Notes: generated from the letters alone by a model not told the origin. Positions 54,476-63,991 are shown, numbered from the stretch's first letter. The stretch is 64,000 bases of DNA from an uncultured Gammaproteobacteria bacterium (GCA_913060975.1 CAJXVC010000007.1:124001-188000), one strand, 5' to 3'. Numbers and translations are program-made.

Positions 54476-55909
54476 CTATTCGTCTGACATGTCAGAACCC
54501 TTGCCGTAGGAAGTACCCAACTCCTTGATCTTGCGCGTCAGCGTGTTACGGCCCCAGCCCAACAGATTGGAGGCGTCGCGACGGCGACCGCCGGTATGTT
54601 TTAACGCAATGTCGATCAATGTGCGCTCAAACAGCGGCGTGGCTTCATCAAGAATCGAGCTATTACCCATGCTGAGTTGCTGGTCGGCCCAGGCTTGCAG
54701 TGCCTGCGTCCAGCTACCCGTACGCGCGCTTTCCACTTCCTGCTCGGCAAACTCCGGCGGTAAATCTGACAGATGTACCTCGCGACTCGAGGCCATGACT
54801 GTTATCCAGCGGCAGAAGTTCTCCAACTGGCGCACGTTACCCGGCCAGCTCAGGCTTTCCAGATACTTGGCTGTTTCTGGTCGCAGTACTTTGGGTTCGA
54901 CATCCAGTTCTTCCGCGGCAGTCTTGAGAAAGTGCTCCGCCAATTTGGGAATATCTTCGCGGCGATCACAGAGTCGCGGAATATGGATGCGGATGACGTT
55001 GAGGCGATGAAATAAATCCTCGCGAAACAAGTGCTCGTCGACCAGCTTTTCCAGATTCTGGTGAGTGGCTGCAATGATGCGTACGTCGACTTTAATCGAG
55101 GTAATACCGCCGACGCGATAGAACTCACCATCACTCAGTACTCGTAACAAACGTGTCTGGGTGTCAGCCGGCATGTCGCCGATCTCATCAAGAAACAGAG
55201 TGCCACCGTTAGCCTGTTCGAAACGCCCAGTACGCTGTTGTGTGGCGCCGGTAAACGCACCTTTTTCGTGTCCGAACAGCTCTGATTCGATGAGCTCTTT
55301 GGGGATTGCAGCGACATTCAAAGGTACAAATGGTTTGTCACGGCGCGGGCTGTGCTGATGCAAAGCACGAGCAACCAGCTCTTTACCGGTTCCGGATTCA
55401 CCATTGATCAATACAGAAATATTCGAATGTGAAAGACGGCCAATAGCCCGGAAGACTTCCTGCATGGCAGGTGCTTCGCCAATAATCTCTTGTGACTCGT
55501 CACCTTTGTCTTCGCCGCGATCGACTGATTTGTCTTTGACATGCTCCAGCGCGCGCTGCGTCATCGCTACAGCCTCATCGATATCGAACGGCTTTGGCAG
55601 ATATTCGAAAGCGCCGCGGCTGTAGGAGGCGACAGCACTATCAAGGTCAGAATGAGCGGTCATAATAATAACCGGCAATTCGGGGTGCTTTTCCTGAATA
55701 GTCGATAGCAGATCCAGCCCGTTAATACCGGGCATGCGAATGTCGCTGATAATGGCGTCAGGTGACTCACGGTCCAGTCGCGTAAGCAGATCGTCGCCAT
55801 TTTCAAAACTCGTAGTCTCCATTCCTGTTTTGGTAAGAGACTTTTCGAGAACCCAGCGAATGGACCGATCGTCGTCGAGTATCCAAACTGAACTATTAGA
55901 ACTCATCAT
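54476..55909 (-). CDS. ntrC: nitrogen regulation response regulator NtrC
   Basis: 477 residues. The receiver domain (8-122) has its phospho-acceptor Asp in AIISDIRMPG (near residue 56). The sigma-54 interaction AAA+ domain has Walker A GESGTGKE, the GAFTGA loop and the GTLFLDEIGDMP Walker B. The C-terminal Fis-type helix-turn-helix is RRDASNLLGWGRNTLTRKIK. It activates sigma-54 promoters under nitrogen limitation. Likely sites lie at 57227-57243 and 58703-58717. It is 36 bases downstream of ntrB. Confidence 0.96.
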   Translation of the reverse strand: MMSSNSSVWILDDDRSIRWVLEKSLTKTGMETTSFENGDDLLTRLDRESPDAIISDIRMPGINGLDLLSTIQEKHPELPVIIMTAHSDLDSAVASYSRGAFEYLPKPFDIDEAVAMTQRALEHVKDKSVDRGEDKGDESQEIIGEAPAMQEVFRAIGRLSHSNISVLINGESGTGKELVARALHQHSPRRDKPFVPLNVAAIPKELIESELFGHEKGAFTGATQQRTGRFEQANGGTLFLDEIGDMPADTQTRLLRVLSDGEFYRVGGITSIKVDVRIIAATHQNLEKLVDEHLFREDLFHRLNVIRIHIPRLCDRREDIPKLAEHFLKTAAEELDVEPKVLRPETAKYLESLSWPGNVRQLENFCRWITVMASSREVHLSDLPPEFAEQEVESARTGSWTQALQAWADQQLSMGNSSILDEATPLFERTLIDIALKHTGGRRRDASNLLGWGRNTLTRKIKELGTSYGKGSDMSDE

Positions 55910-55945
55910 GTGCTGCCCTTGAATAATATTACTTACGCCTCGGCT

Positions 55946-57031
55946 CTATTCGTTTGCGAGTGGTAGTACTACAGAAAAACGTGTTTCCCCGGGTTTACTG
56001 TCACATTCGATCATGCCGTTGTGTTGGTTAATAATGCCGTGTGTAATCGGCAAACCCAGACCTGTGCCATCAGGCCGGCCACTGATCATGGGATAAAAAA
56101 TTGTGTCCATCAGCTCCGGCGGGATGCCAGGGCCGTTGTCAATTACTTCTATACTGGTTGCCAGTCTATAGAACTGGGTGCCAATAGTTGTGTTTCTCAA
56201 TATCCGCGTCCGTAAATAAATGCGGCCGTTACGGCGCCGATCTGAATCGATGTCGGCATTCGCCAGTGACTGCATGGCGTTCCGGACAATGTTCAACATT
56301 GCCTGTATTAATTGTTCCCGATCAGCCTGTATGTCAGGAATGCTCGGGTCATAATCCTTGTGAATCTGGATTCCGGAGTCAGTGGCCTCGGCCTGGACCA
56401 GACTGCGCACTCGCTCCAGCACTTCGTGAATATTGGCAGCGCGAATATCCAGTGGCTTGCGTGAACCCATCATGCGATCGACCAGATTGTGCAGCCGGTC
56501 GGCTTCCTCGATGATGACGTTGGTATAGTCAGCGAGGTCATCATTGTTAATCTCGCGAGCCAGAAGTTGAGCTGCACCACGGATACCGCCTAGCGGATTT
56601 TTGATTTCATGCGCCAGTCCGCGTACCAGTTCACGGGTTGTTTCTCTGGCCTGATGCAGACTCTCTTCGCGGCTGATGCGATGGGAGTGCTCCAGCGAAG
56701 TAATCTCGAACAGCGCCTGCGTTTCTCCGTTCTCCTCGAAAGGATTAATGGTGTAATCCACAAACAGCGATTTGCCATGAATGAGCTGTAGTTCAGCTTT
56801 CCGCTTCGTAAAGCTGCTGCTATTCCGCAGCGCATTCTGCATTTCACTGATGTCTTCTTCCGCGTTGATCAATAACTCACCGATAAACAACCGGTTTGCC
56901 TTGCGATCACTAATATCCAATAACGATTCGGCTGCCATGTTGATATATAGCAGGCGCAGCTCGCTATCCAACAAGAGAACCCCGGTTTTCAGGTTGTCCA
57001 ATAACCTTTTATGCACGTTATCCAGGGTCAC
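55946..57031 (-). CDS. ntrB: nitrogen regulation sensor kinase NtrB
   Basis: 361 residues: a PAS domain (about 8-115), the HisKA phospho-acceptor in VRGLAHEIKNPLGGIRG (near residue 141), and an ATPase domain with DNGPGIP and GTGLGLPITHG. It has no membrane segments, as expected for NtrB, which is controlled by PII. Unlike the E. coli glnA-glnL-glnG operon, a 365-base gap with its own sigma-54 promoter and NtrC site separates it from the glutamine synthetase gene. Confidence 0.95.
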   Translation of the reverse strand: MTLDNVHKRLLDNLKTGVLLLDSELRLLYINMAAESLLDISDRKANRLFIGELLINAEEDISEMQNALRNSSSFTKRKAELQLIHGKSLFVDYTINPFEENGETQALFEITSLEHSHRISREESLHQARETTRELVRGLAHEIKNPLGGIRGAAQLLAREINNDDLADYTNVIIEEADRLHNLVDRMMGSRKPLDIRAANIHEVLERVRSLVQAEATDSGIQIHKDYDPSIPDIQADREQLIQAMLNIVRNAMQSLANADIDSDRRRNGRIYLRTRILRNTTIGTQFYRLATSIEVIDNGPGIPPELMDTIFYPMISGRPDGTGLGLPITHGIINQHNGMIECDSKPGETRFSVVLPLANE

Positions 57032-57117
57032 ACTGCTACTCGACTTAATTCCACAAATTTGTCATTGCCGTGGTGCAGGGAAAGCACCGACATGAACCAG
57101 ACAAATACGTTGTTGCT

Positions 57118-57135
57118 ATGCAATAACCAAACCAA
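57118..57135 (-). promoter_or_regulatory. sigma-54 promoter of ntrBC
   Basis: On the minus strand TTGGTTTGGTTATTGCAT has the invariant GG (57133-57132) and GC (57121-57120) separated by exactly 10 bases, close to the -24/-12 consensus. A start near 57109 gives a leader of about 78 bases to ntrB. Confidence 0.6.
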
Positions 57136-57226
57136 GTCAACAAGGTGCATTTTCTGGCGCAAAAGCCACTTTTTGGAGAGCAAAATGGCGCTGCTATCGG
57201 ATACGGTGGTCCGACCTGAAGCAGAA

Positions 57227-57243
57227 TGCACCAAAATGGTGCT
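57227..57243. promoter_or_regulatory. NtrC binding site upstream of ntrBC
   Basis: TGCACCA-AAA-TGGTGCT is a nearly perfect dyad matching the NtrC consensus TGCACC-N5-GGTGCA. It is centred about 126 bases upstream of the predicted sigma-54 start of ntrBC. Confidence 0.7.
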
Positions 57244-57328
57244 ATTCACAAGCGGGTGGATTGTGAAGTGTGCCGGGATCGTCAAACAGATTTCAGTTGT
57301 TGCGGCGTACCCGGGCAGTAATCAGGCA

Positions 57329-57357
57329 TAAAAAAACCCGGGCAAGCCCGGGTTTTT
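57329..57357 (-). terminator. rho-independent terminator after the glutamine synthetase gene
   Basis: AACCCGGGC and GCCCGGGTT form a 9-bp stem with a two-base loop, flanked by A-rich and T-rich runs on both sides. It lies about 40 bases past the glnA stop and could work in both directions. It separates glnA transcription from ntrBC. Confidence 0.88.
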
Positions 57358-57396
57358 GCTACTTCTAAAATTGTCAGAAGCCAGAAGAGGCGCGAT

Positions 57397-58413
57397 TTAG
57401 CTGGCCATACCTTCATTGGTGCTCTTGATAATCGCTGCCGCCACTTTGTAGGGGTCGGCATTAGAGGCAGTACGACGGTCTTCCAGGCGGCCTTTCCAGC
57501 CATCCTGTACGGTGCCAATCGGAATACGGATTGAGGCACCACGGTCAGAGACCCCGTAGCTGTATTCATCGATAGATTGAGTTTCATGCAGACCGGTAAG
57601 ACGTTGGTCGTTGTTCGCACCGTAAACGCTGATGTGGCGCTCGATGTTTTTACCAAAGGCTTCGCAAATCTTGGTGAAGATCGCTTCGTCGCCATCGTCA
57701 CGCATGGCGCTATTGGAGAAGTTGGCGTGCATGCCGGAACCGTTCCAGTCCAGATCTTTACCCAGCGGCTTGGGTTCCCAATTGATGGCCAGGCCATAAC
57801 GTTCACCAGTGCGCTCAAGCAAGTAGCGAGCTACCCAGGTCTCGTCACCAGCGCGCTGTGCGCCTTTGGCGAATACCTGGAATTCCCACTGACCAGCGGC
57901 CACTTCGGCATTAATACCTTCCACGTTGATACCGGCTTCCAGACACAGGTCCAGATGCTCTTCAATGACGTCACGGCCGTGAGCGTTCTTGGCGCCAACG
58001 GAGCAGTAGTACGGGCCTTGCGGGCTAGGGTAGCCGCCTTTCGGGAAGCCTGGTGGCATACCAGTCTTGACGTCCCACAGGAAGTATTCTTGTTCGAAAC
58101 CGAACCAGAAGTCGTCATCGTCATCATCGATTGTCGCGCGGCCGTTGGATTCATGTGGCGAGCCGTCAGCATTCAAAACTTCAGTCATGACCAGGTAGCC
58201 ATTGGCGCGGTCGGGGTCCGGAAAGATAGCCACAGGCTTGAGCAGACAGTCAGAATGATCGCCGGTTGCCTGTTCAGTTGAACTACCATCGAATGACCAC
58301 ATTGGACACTCTTCAAGTGTGCCGCCGAAGTTGTCCCGTATCATTGTCTTACTGCGTAAGCTCTGTGTAGGCTGATATCCATCCAGCCAGATGTATTCCA
58401 GTTTTGCTTTCAT
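57397..58413 (-). CDS. glnII: glutamine synthetase, type II (eukaryote-like, GlnII)
   Basis: 338 residues, far shorter than the roughly 470-residue GSI usual in gammaproteobacteria. Its motifs are those of GSII: WSFDGSSTEQATGDHSDCLL, LKPVAIFPDP, the Glu ligand in GFEQEYFLWD, NGSGMHANFSN, and ANNDQRLTGLHETQ followed by DRGASIRIP. It makes glutamine from glutamate, ammonia and ATP in the cytosol. GSII enzymes lack the Tyr adenylylation site of GSI, so control here should be mainly transcriptional. The upstream region has an excellent sigma-54 promoter and NtrC sites. Its place between thiI and ntrB is where Pseudomonas has GSI glnA. Confidence 0.95.
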   Translation of the reverse strand: MKAKLEYIWLDGYQPTQSLRSKTMIRDNFGGTLEECPMWSFDGSSTEQATGDHSDCLLKPVAIFPDPDRANGYLVMTEVLNADGSPHESNGRATIDDDDDDFWFGFEQEYFLWDVKTGMPPGFPKGGYPSPQGPYYCSVGAKNAHGRDVIEEHLDLCLEAGINVEGINAEVAAGQWEFQVFAKGAQRAGDETWVARYLLERTGERYGLAINWEPKPLGKDLDWNGSGMHANFSNSAMRDDGDEAIFTKICEAFGKNIERHISVYGANNDQRLTGLHETQSIDEYSYGVSDRGASIRIPIGTVQDGWKGRLEDRRTASNADPYKVAAAIIKSTNEGMAS

Positions 58414-58625
58414 TTTCTATCTTTCTCCTAATCGAATTCGACTATGTGAGTTCTCGTGTCTTGCACTCGTCGCTCCTGTGAAGGGCGGCCAATGACCACA
58501 AGAGTCGGCTCTGCCGGGTACGAAATGTAGCACGTCCCGAAGTCCAATTTCCTGCCGAGATTGCAAGCAACACCACTGATCAGACAAACATCGTTCGTTT
58601 GACTTGCCTTGTGAGCAAGGTAAAG

Positions 58626-58641
58626 AGCAAAATGTATGCCA
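58626..58641 (-). promoter_or_regulatory. sigma-54 promoter of the glutamine synthetase gene
   Basis: On the minus strand TGGCATACATTTTGCT fits TGGCAC-N5-TTGCW, with GG and GC exactly 10 bases apart. The start should be near 58615, giving a leader of about 200 bases that contains a CCTTG-TGAG-CAAGG hairpin at its beginning. Confidence 0.8.
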
Positions 58642-58702
58642 CTCACTGGAGCGCTGCAAAGCCCGTTTTATCGGGGCCTCGGTTAAACTCAGATGCATTT
58701 AC

Positions 58703-58717
58703 GCACCACTATGGTGC
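58703..58717. promoter_or_regulatory. NtrC binding site 1 upstream of the glutamine synthetase gene
   Basis: GCACCA-CTA-TGGTGC is a perfect 6-bp dyad of NtrC type, centred about 95 bases upstream of the predicted start, close to the classical enhancer position of glnAp2. Confidence 0.75.
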
Positions 58718-58731
58718 TCCCTATTTTAAGA

Positions 58732-58748
58732 TGCACTACAATCGCGCA
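58732..58748. promoter_or_regulatory. possible NtrC binding site 2
   Basis: TGCACT-ACAAT-CGCGCA keeps one strong half-site and one weak one, at the same phase about 30 bases upstream of site 1. A further TGCACCAAGGCATG lies at 58773. Paired sites are usual for NtrC enhancers. The remaining part of 58414-58851 must also hold the thiI promoter, which I could not fix. Confidence 0.45.
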
Positions 58749-58851
58749 TAAATGGGCCGTTAACTCTGCCTGATGCACCAAGGCATGTCACGTTTTCCAG
58801 CGCTAATCAGGAAATAATTGTTCATCAATCGGTCTGACACCTTGGAACCCC

Positions 58852-60348
58852 ATGCTGTATCTGCTCAAGCTATTCCCCGAAATCACCATCAAGAGCCGCC
58901 CGGTTCGACGCCAGCAAACCCGACAATTGCGCAAGAATATTCGTGCGGTGCTCGCCGAATTCGATACCGCCGCCCAAGTCAGTGGTGACTGGGACAGTAT
59001 TGAAGTAGAAACAGCTGTTTCCGAGCCTGATACGTTGGCGCGAATTCGTGAGCGCTTGTGTAATACTCCCGGTATTAGCATGGTTTCGGAGGTTGGTAAG
59101 TACCAACTACCAGATCTGGATGGCATCCTGACATTGGCATTGGAGAGCTATGCCGAGCGGCTTGCAGGCAAGACGTTCGCCGTGCGCTGCAAGCGGCTTG
59201 GCAAGCATGCGTTTTCGTCGGTAGATGTCGAGCGTTTTGTCGGCGGCGGATTGAATGGGCAAACTGACGCCAGCGGTGTGAATCTGACCAATCCCGAGGT
59301 GACAGTGCTGCTCGAGGTGCGCCATGACGTCCTCTATGTCGTGCGTAAGCAGTCTAGAGGCCTGGGCGGCTTTCCATTGGGCTGCCAGGAGTCGGTGCTA
59401 TCACTCATCTCTGGCGGATTTGACTCGTCTGTATCGAGCTATCACTGCATCCGTCGTGGTTTGCAGACGCACTATTGCTTCTTCAATCTCGGCGGGCGCG
59501 CTCATGAGCTGGCAGTCAAAGAGGTGGCGCTCTATCTCTGGATGAAATATCACACATCCCACCGGGTGAAATTTATCAGCGTGCCTTTTGAAGGTGTCGT
59601 CAGTGAGATCCTCGAGCGCGTGGATAACGCCCAGATGGGGGTGATTCTCAAGCGCATGATGCTAAGAGCAGCAGAACGTGTTGCAGCAGAGCTTGATATC
59701 AAAGCTTTGGTCACTGGAGAATCAGTCGCTCAGGTTTCCAGTCAAACACTGATTAATCTGTCGGTTATCGACACGGCAACCGATACCTTGGTGCTCAGAC
59801 CTCTGGCGACCAGCGACAAGCAGGAAATCATCGACACTGCGCGCCACATTGGCACCGAGGAGTTCTCCAAACACATCCCCGAATATTGCGCAGTTATTTC
59901 GCGGAACCCGACCACACGAGCCCGCCCTGAGCGCATCGCCCGGGAAGAAGCGCGTATCGACATGGGTGTGCTGGATTCCGCTGTCGCTGCTGCCAATTAT
60001 CAATTGATCACGGAAGTTATGGATGACTTTGGCGAGCAGCCTCACGAAGTCAATATCGTCAATAGCATCGATTCTGCCGATACGGTGGTCGATATCCGGC
60101 ACCCCAATGAGGTGGAACTCAGTCCATTCAAAGGGGCTGCGGATGCCGCCAATGAGTTTCTTAACATTCCGTTCTACGAGCTCAGGGCGTCACTGGGCGA
60201 GCTGGCGGGGAAACCCCGAATCCTGTTGTATTGCGAGCGCGGCATGATGAGCCGGTTGCATGCGGCCAATCTGCAGGATGAAGGCTTTGCCAATATTGCC
60301 GTATTGGACTTGCGTGACACGCAATCTGCTAAAAAACAGGTCGGTTAA
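58852..60348 (+). CDS. thiI: tRNA uracil 4-sulfurtransferase ThiI
   Basis: 498 residues. It has an N-terminal ferredoxin-like and THUMP region (about 1-165), the PP-loop SLISGGFDSSVSSYHCIRRG (near residue 185) and a C-terminal rhodanese domain with the catalytic Cys in LLYCERGMMSRLHA (near residue 461). It is the long form that receives persulfide sulfur for 4-thiouridine at position 8 of tRNA and, in enterobacteria, for thiamine synthesis. Neighbour of typA as in Pseudomonas. Confidence 0.95.
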   Translation: MLYLLKLFPEITIKSRPVRRQQTRQLRKNIRAVLAEFDTAAQVSGDWDSIEVETAVSEPDTLARIRERLCNTPGISMVSEVGKYQLPDLDGILTLALESYAERLAGKTFAVRCKRLGKHAFSSVDVERFVGGGLNGQTDASGVNLTNPEVTVLLEVRHDVLYVVRKQSRGLGGFPLGCQESVLSLISGGFDSSVSSYHCIRRGLQTHYCFFNLGGRAHELAVKEVALYLWMKYHTSHRVKFISVPFEGVVSEILERVDNAQMGVILKRMMLRAAERVAAELDIKALVTGESVAQVSSQTLINLSVIDTATDTLVLRPLATSDKQEIIDTARHIGTEEFSKHIPEYCAVISRNPTTRARPERIAREEARIDMGVLDSAVAAANYQLITEVMDDFGEQPHEVNIVNSIDSADTVVDIRHPNEVELSPFKGAADAANEFLNIPFYELRASLGELAGKPRILLYCERGMMSRLHAANLQDEGFANIAVLDLRDTQSAKKQVG

Positions 60349-60495
60349 GCAGCTATTTGCCGAATATCGCTTAGTGGACAGGGCGGCAGTCGTGTATACT
60401 CGCCGCTTTTTCGCAGCCCACCTTGACCGCCAAGCCGTATTGCTTCGGCGTCCCCCTCAAAGTGGCCACAACTAGTCAATTGGCAGCCAAATAAA

Positions 60496-62322
60496 GTGAT
60501 AGAAAATATTCGCAATATCGCCATCATCGCGCACGTCGATCATGGTAAGACCACTCTGGTAGACAAACTCCTGCAACAATCCGGCACGCTGGAATCCCGC
60601 GGCAAGCAAGTCGAGCGGGTAATGGATTCCAATGACCAGGAGCGTGAGCGCGGTATCACTATTCTTGCCAAGAACACGGCTATCAACTGGAAGGACTACC
60701 ATATCAACATCGTTGATACTCCCGGACACGCCGACTTTGGTGGAGAGGTGGAGCGGGTGTTGTCGATGGTAGACAGTGTGCTATTGCTGGTTGATGCCGT
60801 AGACGGTCCGATGCCGCAAACCCGATTCGTGACACAAAAGGCGTTTGCCCGTGGTCTGAATCCGATTGTCGTTGTGAACAAGGTTGACCGGGAAGGGGCG
60901 CGGCCACATTGGGTAATCAATGAAGTTTTTGACCTGTTCGACAAGCTAGGCGCGACAGATGAGCAGCTGGATTTTCCGATTATTTATGCGTCGGCGATTC
61001 AGGGGATAGCTGGCCTGGAAGTGGACAGTATGGCAGAAGACATGCAGCCGCTTTTTGAAACAGTGATCGAAAAAGTTCCAGCGCCGCCAGTGATTGTTGA
61101 TGGGCCATTCCAGATGCAGATCTCTGCGTTGGACTACAACAGCTACGTTGGTGTAATCGGCATTGGCCGTATCACTCGCGGCAAGGCCAAAAACAATTTA
61201 CCGGTAATTATTGTCGATCGTGATGGCAAGCAACGCAAGGGCAAGATTTTGCAGGTCAAGAGTCATCTTGGCCTCGAGCGTATTGATGTTGATGAGGCCC
61301 AGGCTGGCGAAATCGTCTGTATCAGCGGCATCGAAGGGTTGAAGATTTCCGACACGCTGTGCGATCCATCTACTGTGGAAGCTATGCCAGCGCTGACTGT
61401 CGATGAACCAACCATCAGCATGACATTCCAGGTCAACGATTCACCGTTCGCAGGACGCGAAGGCAAGTACATTACCACGCGCCATATCAAGGAACGCCTT
61501 GATCGCGAGTTGCTCTATAACGTGGCGCTGCGTGTGGAGCAGGGTGAAACACCCGACAAATACAAAGTATCCGGCCGTGGCGAACTGCACTTGTCGGTAC
61601 TTATCGAGAGCATGCGTCGTGAAGGATTTGAGCTGGCTGTGTCGCGCCCGGAAGTCATCGTGCACGAAGAAGATGGCGAGCTGAAAGAGCCTTACGAGAC
61701 GCTTGTTGTCGATTGTGACGATCAGCATCAGGGCGCAGTCATTGAAGAGCTCGGTTTGCGCCGTGCTGACATGCGCGATTTGCTGCCCGACGGAAAAGGC
61801 CGGGTGCGCATGCAGTTCATTATCCCAACGCGAGGCTTGATCGGCTTCCGCTCATTGTTTCTGAGTCTGACTTCTGGCTCTGGCTTGATGACGCACGTTT
61901 TCGATCATTACGGCACTTACAAGGAAACCGATCTGGCGGGCCGGAATAATGGCGTGCTTGTCTCAATGGTTAACGGCAAGTCGCTCGGTTATGCACTTTT
62001 CAATCTGCAGGATCGGGGCCGTTTGTTTATCGGGCCTAATACTGACGTTTATGAAGGTATGGTGATTGGTTTGCACAGCCGTGATAACGATCTGGTTGTG
62101 AATCCGACTAAAGCCAAGCAGCTGACCAACGTCCGCGCCTCGGGCACTGATGAAAATATTCTGTTAACACCGGCTGTTGTGCATACTCTTGAGCAAGCGA
62201 TGGAATTTATTGCTGATGATGAATTGGTTGAGGTGACCCCTTTACATATTCGCATCCGCAAGCGCTATCTGAGCGAGAATGAGCGTAAGCGTATGAGCCG
62301 CGGTACGACTGTTCGCGGTTAA
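60496..62322 (+). CDS. typA: ribosome-associated GTPase TypA/BipA
   Basis: 608 residues with a GTG start ([20 protein letters not shown]). G motifs are [28 protein letters not shown] and NKVDR. EF-G-like domains III and V and the BipA-specific C-terminal domain ([15 protein letters not shown]) follow. It assists 50S assembly and growth under stress. A TATACT -10 box lies at 60395-60400 with a weak -35. The rest of the 147-base gap is empty. Confidence 0.96.
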   Translation: MIENIRNIAIIAHVDHGKTTLVDKLLQQSGTLESRGKQVERVMDSNDQERERGITILAKNTAINWKDYHINIVDTPGHADFGGEVERVLSMVDSVLLLVDAVDGPMPQTRFVTQKAFARGLNPIVVVNKVDREGARPHWVINEVFDLFDKLGATDEQLDFPIIYASAIQGIAGLEVDSMAEDMQPLFETVIEKVPAPPVIVDGPFQMQISALDYNSYVGVIGIGRITRGKAKNNLPVIIVDRDGKQRKGKILQVKSHLGLERIDVDEAQAGEIVCISGIEGLKISDTLCDPSTVEAMPALTVDEPTISMTFQVNDSPFAGREGKYITTRHIKERLDRELLYNVALRVEQGETPDKYKVSGRGELHLSVLIESMRREGFELAVSRPEVIVHEEDGELKEPYETLVVDCDDQHQGAVIEELGLRRADMRDLLPDGKGRVRMQFIIPTRGLIGFRSLFLSLTSGSGLMTHVFDHYGTYKETDLAGRNNGVLVSMVNGKSLGYALFNLQDRGRLFIGPNTDVYEGMVIGLHSRDNDLVVNPTKAKQLTNVRASGTDENILLTPAVVHTLEQAMEFIADDELVEVTPLHIRIRKRYLSENERKRMSRGTTVRG

Positions 62323-62515
62323 TTCTGACTGCGCGGAGCCTGCTTTGCTCCGTGCTGCATTCATATAGCCACGGCTATTGTAGTGGTGAGTGCTACGCCA
62401 ACATGCAGATCGCAAGGGCATGACAGGGCAGAATATCGGCCTTGCAAATGCGCCACTGGCGCATCGGGTCGGCAATAGCCTAAGATAGTCGTGAATCAGC
62501 GTTTGCAGCTGTTCT

Positions 62516-62549
62516 GGCGCACCTGAATCCACGCCGGAACAGGTGCGCC
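62516..62549. promoter_or_regulatory. 10-bp inverted repeat upstream of the iminopeptidase gene
   Basis: GGCGCACCTG (62516-62525) and CAGGTGCGCC (62540-62549) form a perfect 10-bp stem with a 14-base loop, 24 bases before the ATG. There is no T-run. It may be an operator or a 5' UTR structure. A weaker CGGAGC/GCTCCG hairpin just after the typA stop (about 62335-62355) may be the typA terminator. Confidence 0.55.
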
Positions 62550-62573
62550 AATACAACCAAGTCGGACTCAGCC

Positions 62574-63530
62574 ATGTATGTACTCTTCCCCGAGATTAAA
62601 CCGTACAAACGCCATCAGCTAAAGGTATCCGAGCGGCACGAGCTGTATGTCGACGAGGCGGGCAATCCCAATGGCATCTCCGTTCTGTTCATCCACGGCG
62701 GCCCTGGCGCAGCATGCGATGCCAGCTCCCGCCGATTCTACGATCCCAGCACTTATCACATCGTCACCTACGACCAGCGTGGTTGTGGGCGTTCCACACC
62801 GCACTGTGAACTGGAGGGTAATGACACATTGGCATTGATAGAAGATATCGAAGCCATTCGCCAGCACCTGGGCGTCGAGCAGTGGGTATTGTTTGGTGGT
62901 TCCTGGGGTTCAACGCTCAGTCTGCTTTATGCGCAAGCCTATCCGCAGCATGTTCGCGCTATGGTGTTGAGAGGTGTTTTCCTGTGCCGACAGGCGGAAC
63001 TGGATTGGCTCTACAGAGACGGCGCCAATCGGGTGTTCCCTGACCACTGGGTCGAATTTGTACGCAGCATTCCTGAAGTAGAGCGTGATGATCTGATAAA
63101 AGCCTACCACGACCGTTTGCTGGGAGATGATGAGTTGGCTCGAATGTCTGCTGCCAAATCCTGGTCGGCCTGGGAGGGCAACTGTTCCAAGCTCAGGCCC
63201 AGCGCGGATGCAATGGCGAAGTTCACCAAACCGCATAACGCCCTGGCCTTGTCGCGCATTGAAACCCATTTCTTTTTGAACAATGGCTTTATCGCTGAGA
63301 ACCAGATTCTGGAGTCCATGGATGCCATCAAGGATATTCCAGGCCGGATAATTCATGGTCGTTACGACATGATCTGCCCGCTTACCAATGCTGTGGAGTT
63401 ACACAATACCTGGCCGGCATCGGAACTGCACATCGTTCGTGACGCTGGCCATTCTGCATCCGAGCCGGGCAATGTTGATGCCTTGATCCGGGCGACTCAC
63501 GACTTGGCAAAAATGCTCGATCCCGCGTAG
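62574..63530 (+). CDS. pip: prolyl iminopeptidase (alpha/beta hydrolase)
   Basis: 318 residues, the S33 family length. The oxyanion motif is HGGPGAACDASSRRFYDP (near residue 41), the nucleophile Ser is in LFGGSWGSTLSLLYAQ (near residue 110), and the catalytic Asp and His are in GRYDMICP and RDAGHSASEPG. DQRGCGRSTPH is the family signature. It removes N-terminal proline from peptides in the cytosol. The dtd gene follows after 23 bases, a pairing also seen in Pseudomonas. Confidence 0.94.
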   Translation: MYVLFPEIKPYKRHQLKVSERHELYVDEAGNPNGISVLFIHGGPGAACDASSRRFYDPSTYHIVTYDQRGCGRSTPHCELEGNDTLALIEDIEAIRQHLGVEQWVLFGGSWGSTLSLLYAQAYPQHVRAMVLRGVFLCRQAELDWLYRDGANRVFPDHWVEFVRSIPEVERDDLIKAYHDRLLGDDELARMSAAKSWSAWEGNCSKLRPSADAMAKFTKPHNALALSRIETHFFLNNGFIAENQILESMDAIKDIPGRIIHGRYDMICPLTNAVELHNTWPASELHIVRDAGHSASEPGNVDALIRATHDLAKMLDPA

Positions 63531-63553
63531 TAATCTGAACGAACCCTTTTTCT

Positions 63554-63991
63554 ATGATCGCATTAATTCAACGAGTCAATTGGGCCAAAGTGGAAGTGGC
63601 TGGCGAGACCGTGGGGCAAATCGACAAAGGTTTGCTGGCACTGGTTGGCCTGGAAAAAGCGGATGACCGGCAGCATGCAGAAAAATTGCTGGAGAAAATT
63701 CTCAGCTATCGGTTGTTTTCTGATGCGGCCGGCAAGATGAATTTGAGTCTGCGTGACGTCGACGGAGGGCTGCTGCTAGTGAGTCAGTTTACCTTGGCTG
63801 CAGACACCGGGCGCGGGTTGCGGCCCAGCTTTTCATCGGCGTTACCGCCCGCCGAGGCTGAGCTGTTGTGGCGCTCTGTCACTGACATGGCCGCTGAGAA
63901 ACATGGCAACGTGGAGACAGGGCAATTTGCAGCCGACATGCAAGTGTCGTTACAAAATGATGGGCCAGTGACTTTCTGGCTACAGGTATAG
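63554..63991 (+). CDS. dtd: D-aminoacyl-tRNA deacylase Dtd
   Basis: 145 residues, full length. It starts [15 protein letters not shown] and has the [18 protein letters not shown] motif near residue 77 (the SQxxL active-site element) and [11 protein letters not shown] at the C-terminus (the cross-subunit Gly-Pro motif). It hydrolyses D-amino acids and glycine from tRNA. It ends 9 bases before the window edge. Confidence 0.96.
   Translation: MIALIQRVNWAKVEVAGETVGQIDKGLLALVGLEKADDRQHAEKLLEKILSYRLFSDAAGKMNLSLRDVDGGLLLVSQFTLAADTGRGLRPSFSSALPPAEAELLWRSVTDMAAEKHGNVETGQFAADMQVSLQNDGPVTFWLQV

Noticed and set aside
57072-57088. GGTGC-N7-GCACC considered as an NtrC site
   Set aside because: The half-sites are in the opposite order to the NtrC dyad (GCACC...GGTGC) and it lies downstream of the predicted ntrBC start. 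It may be a leader hairpin.
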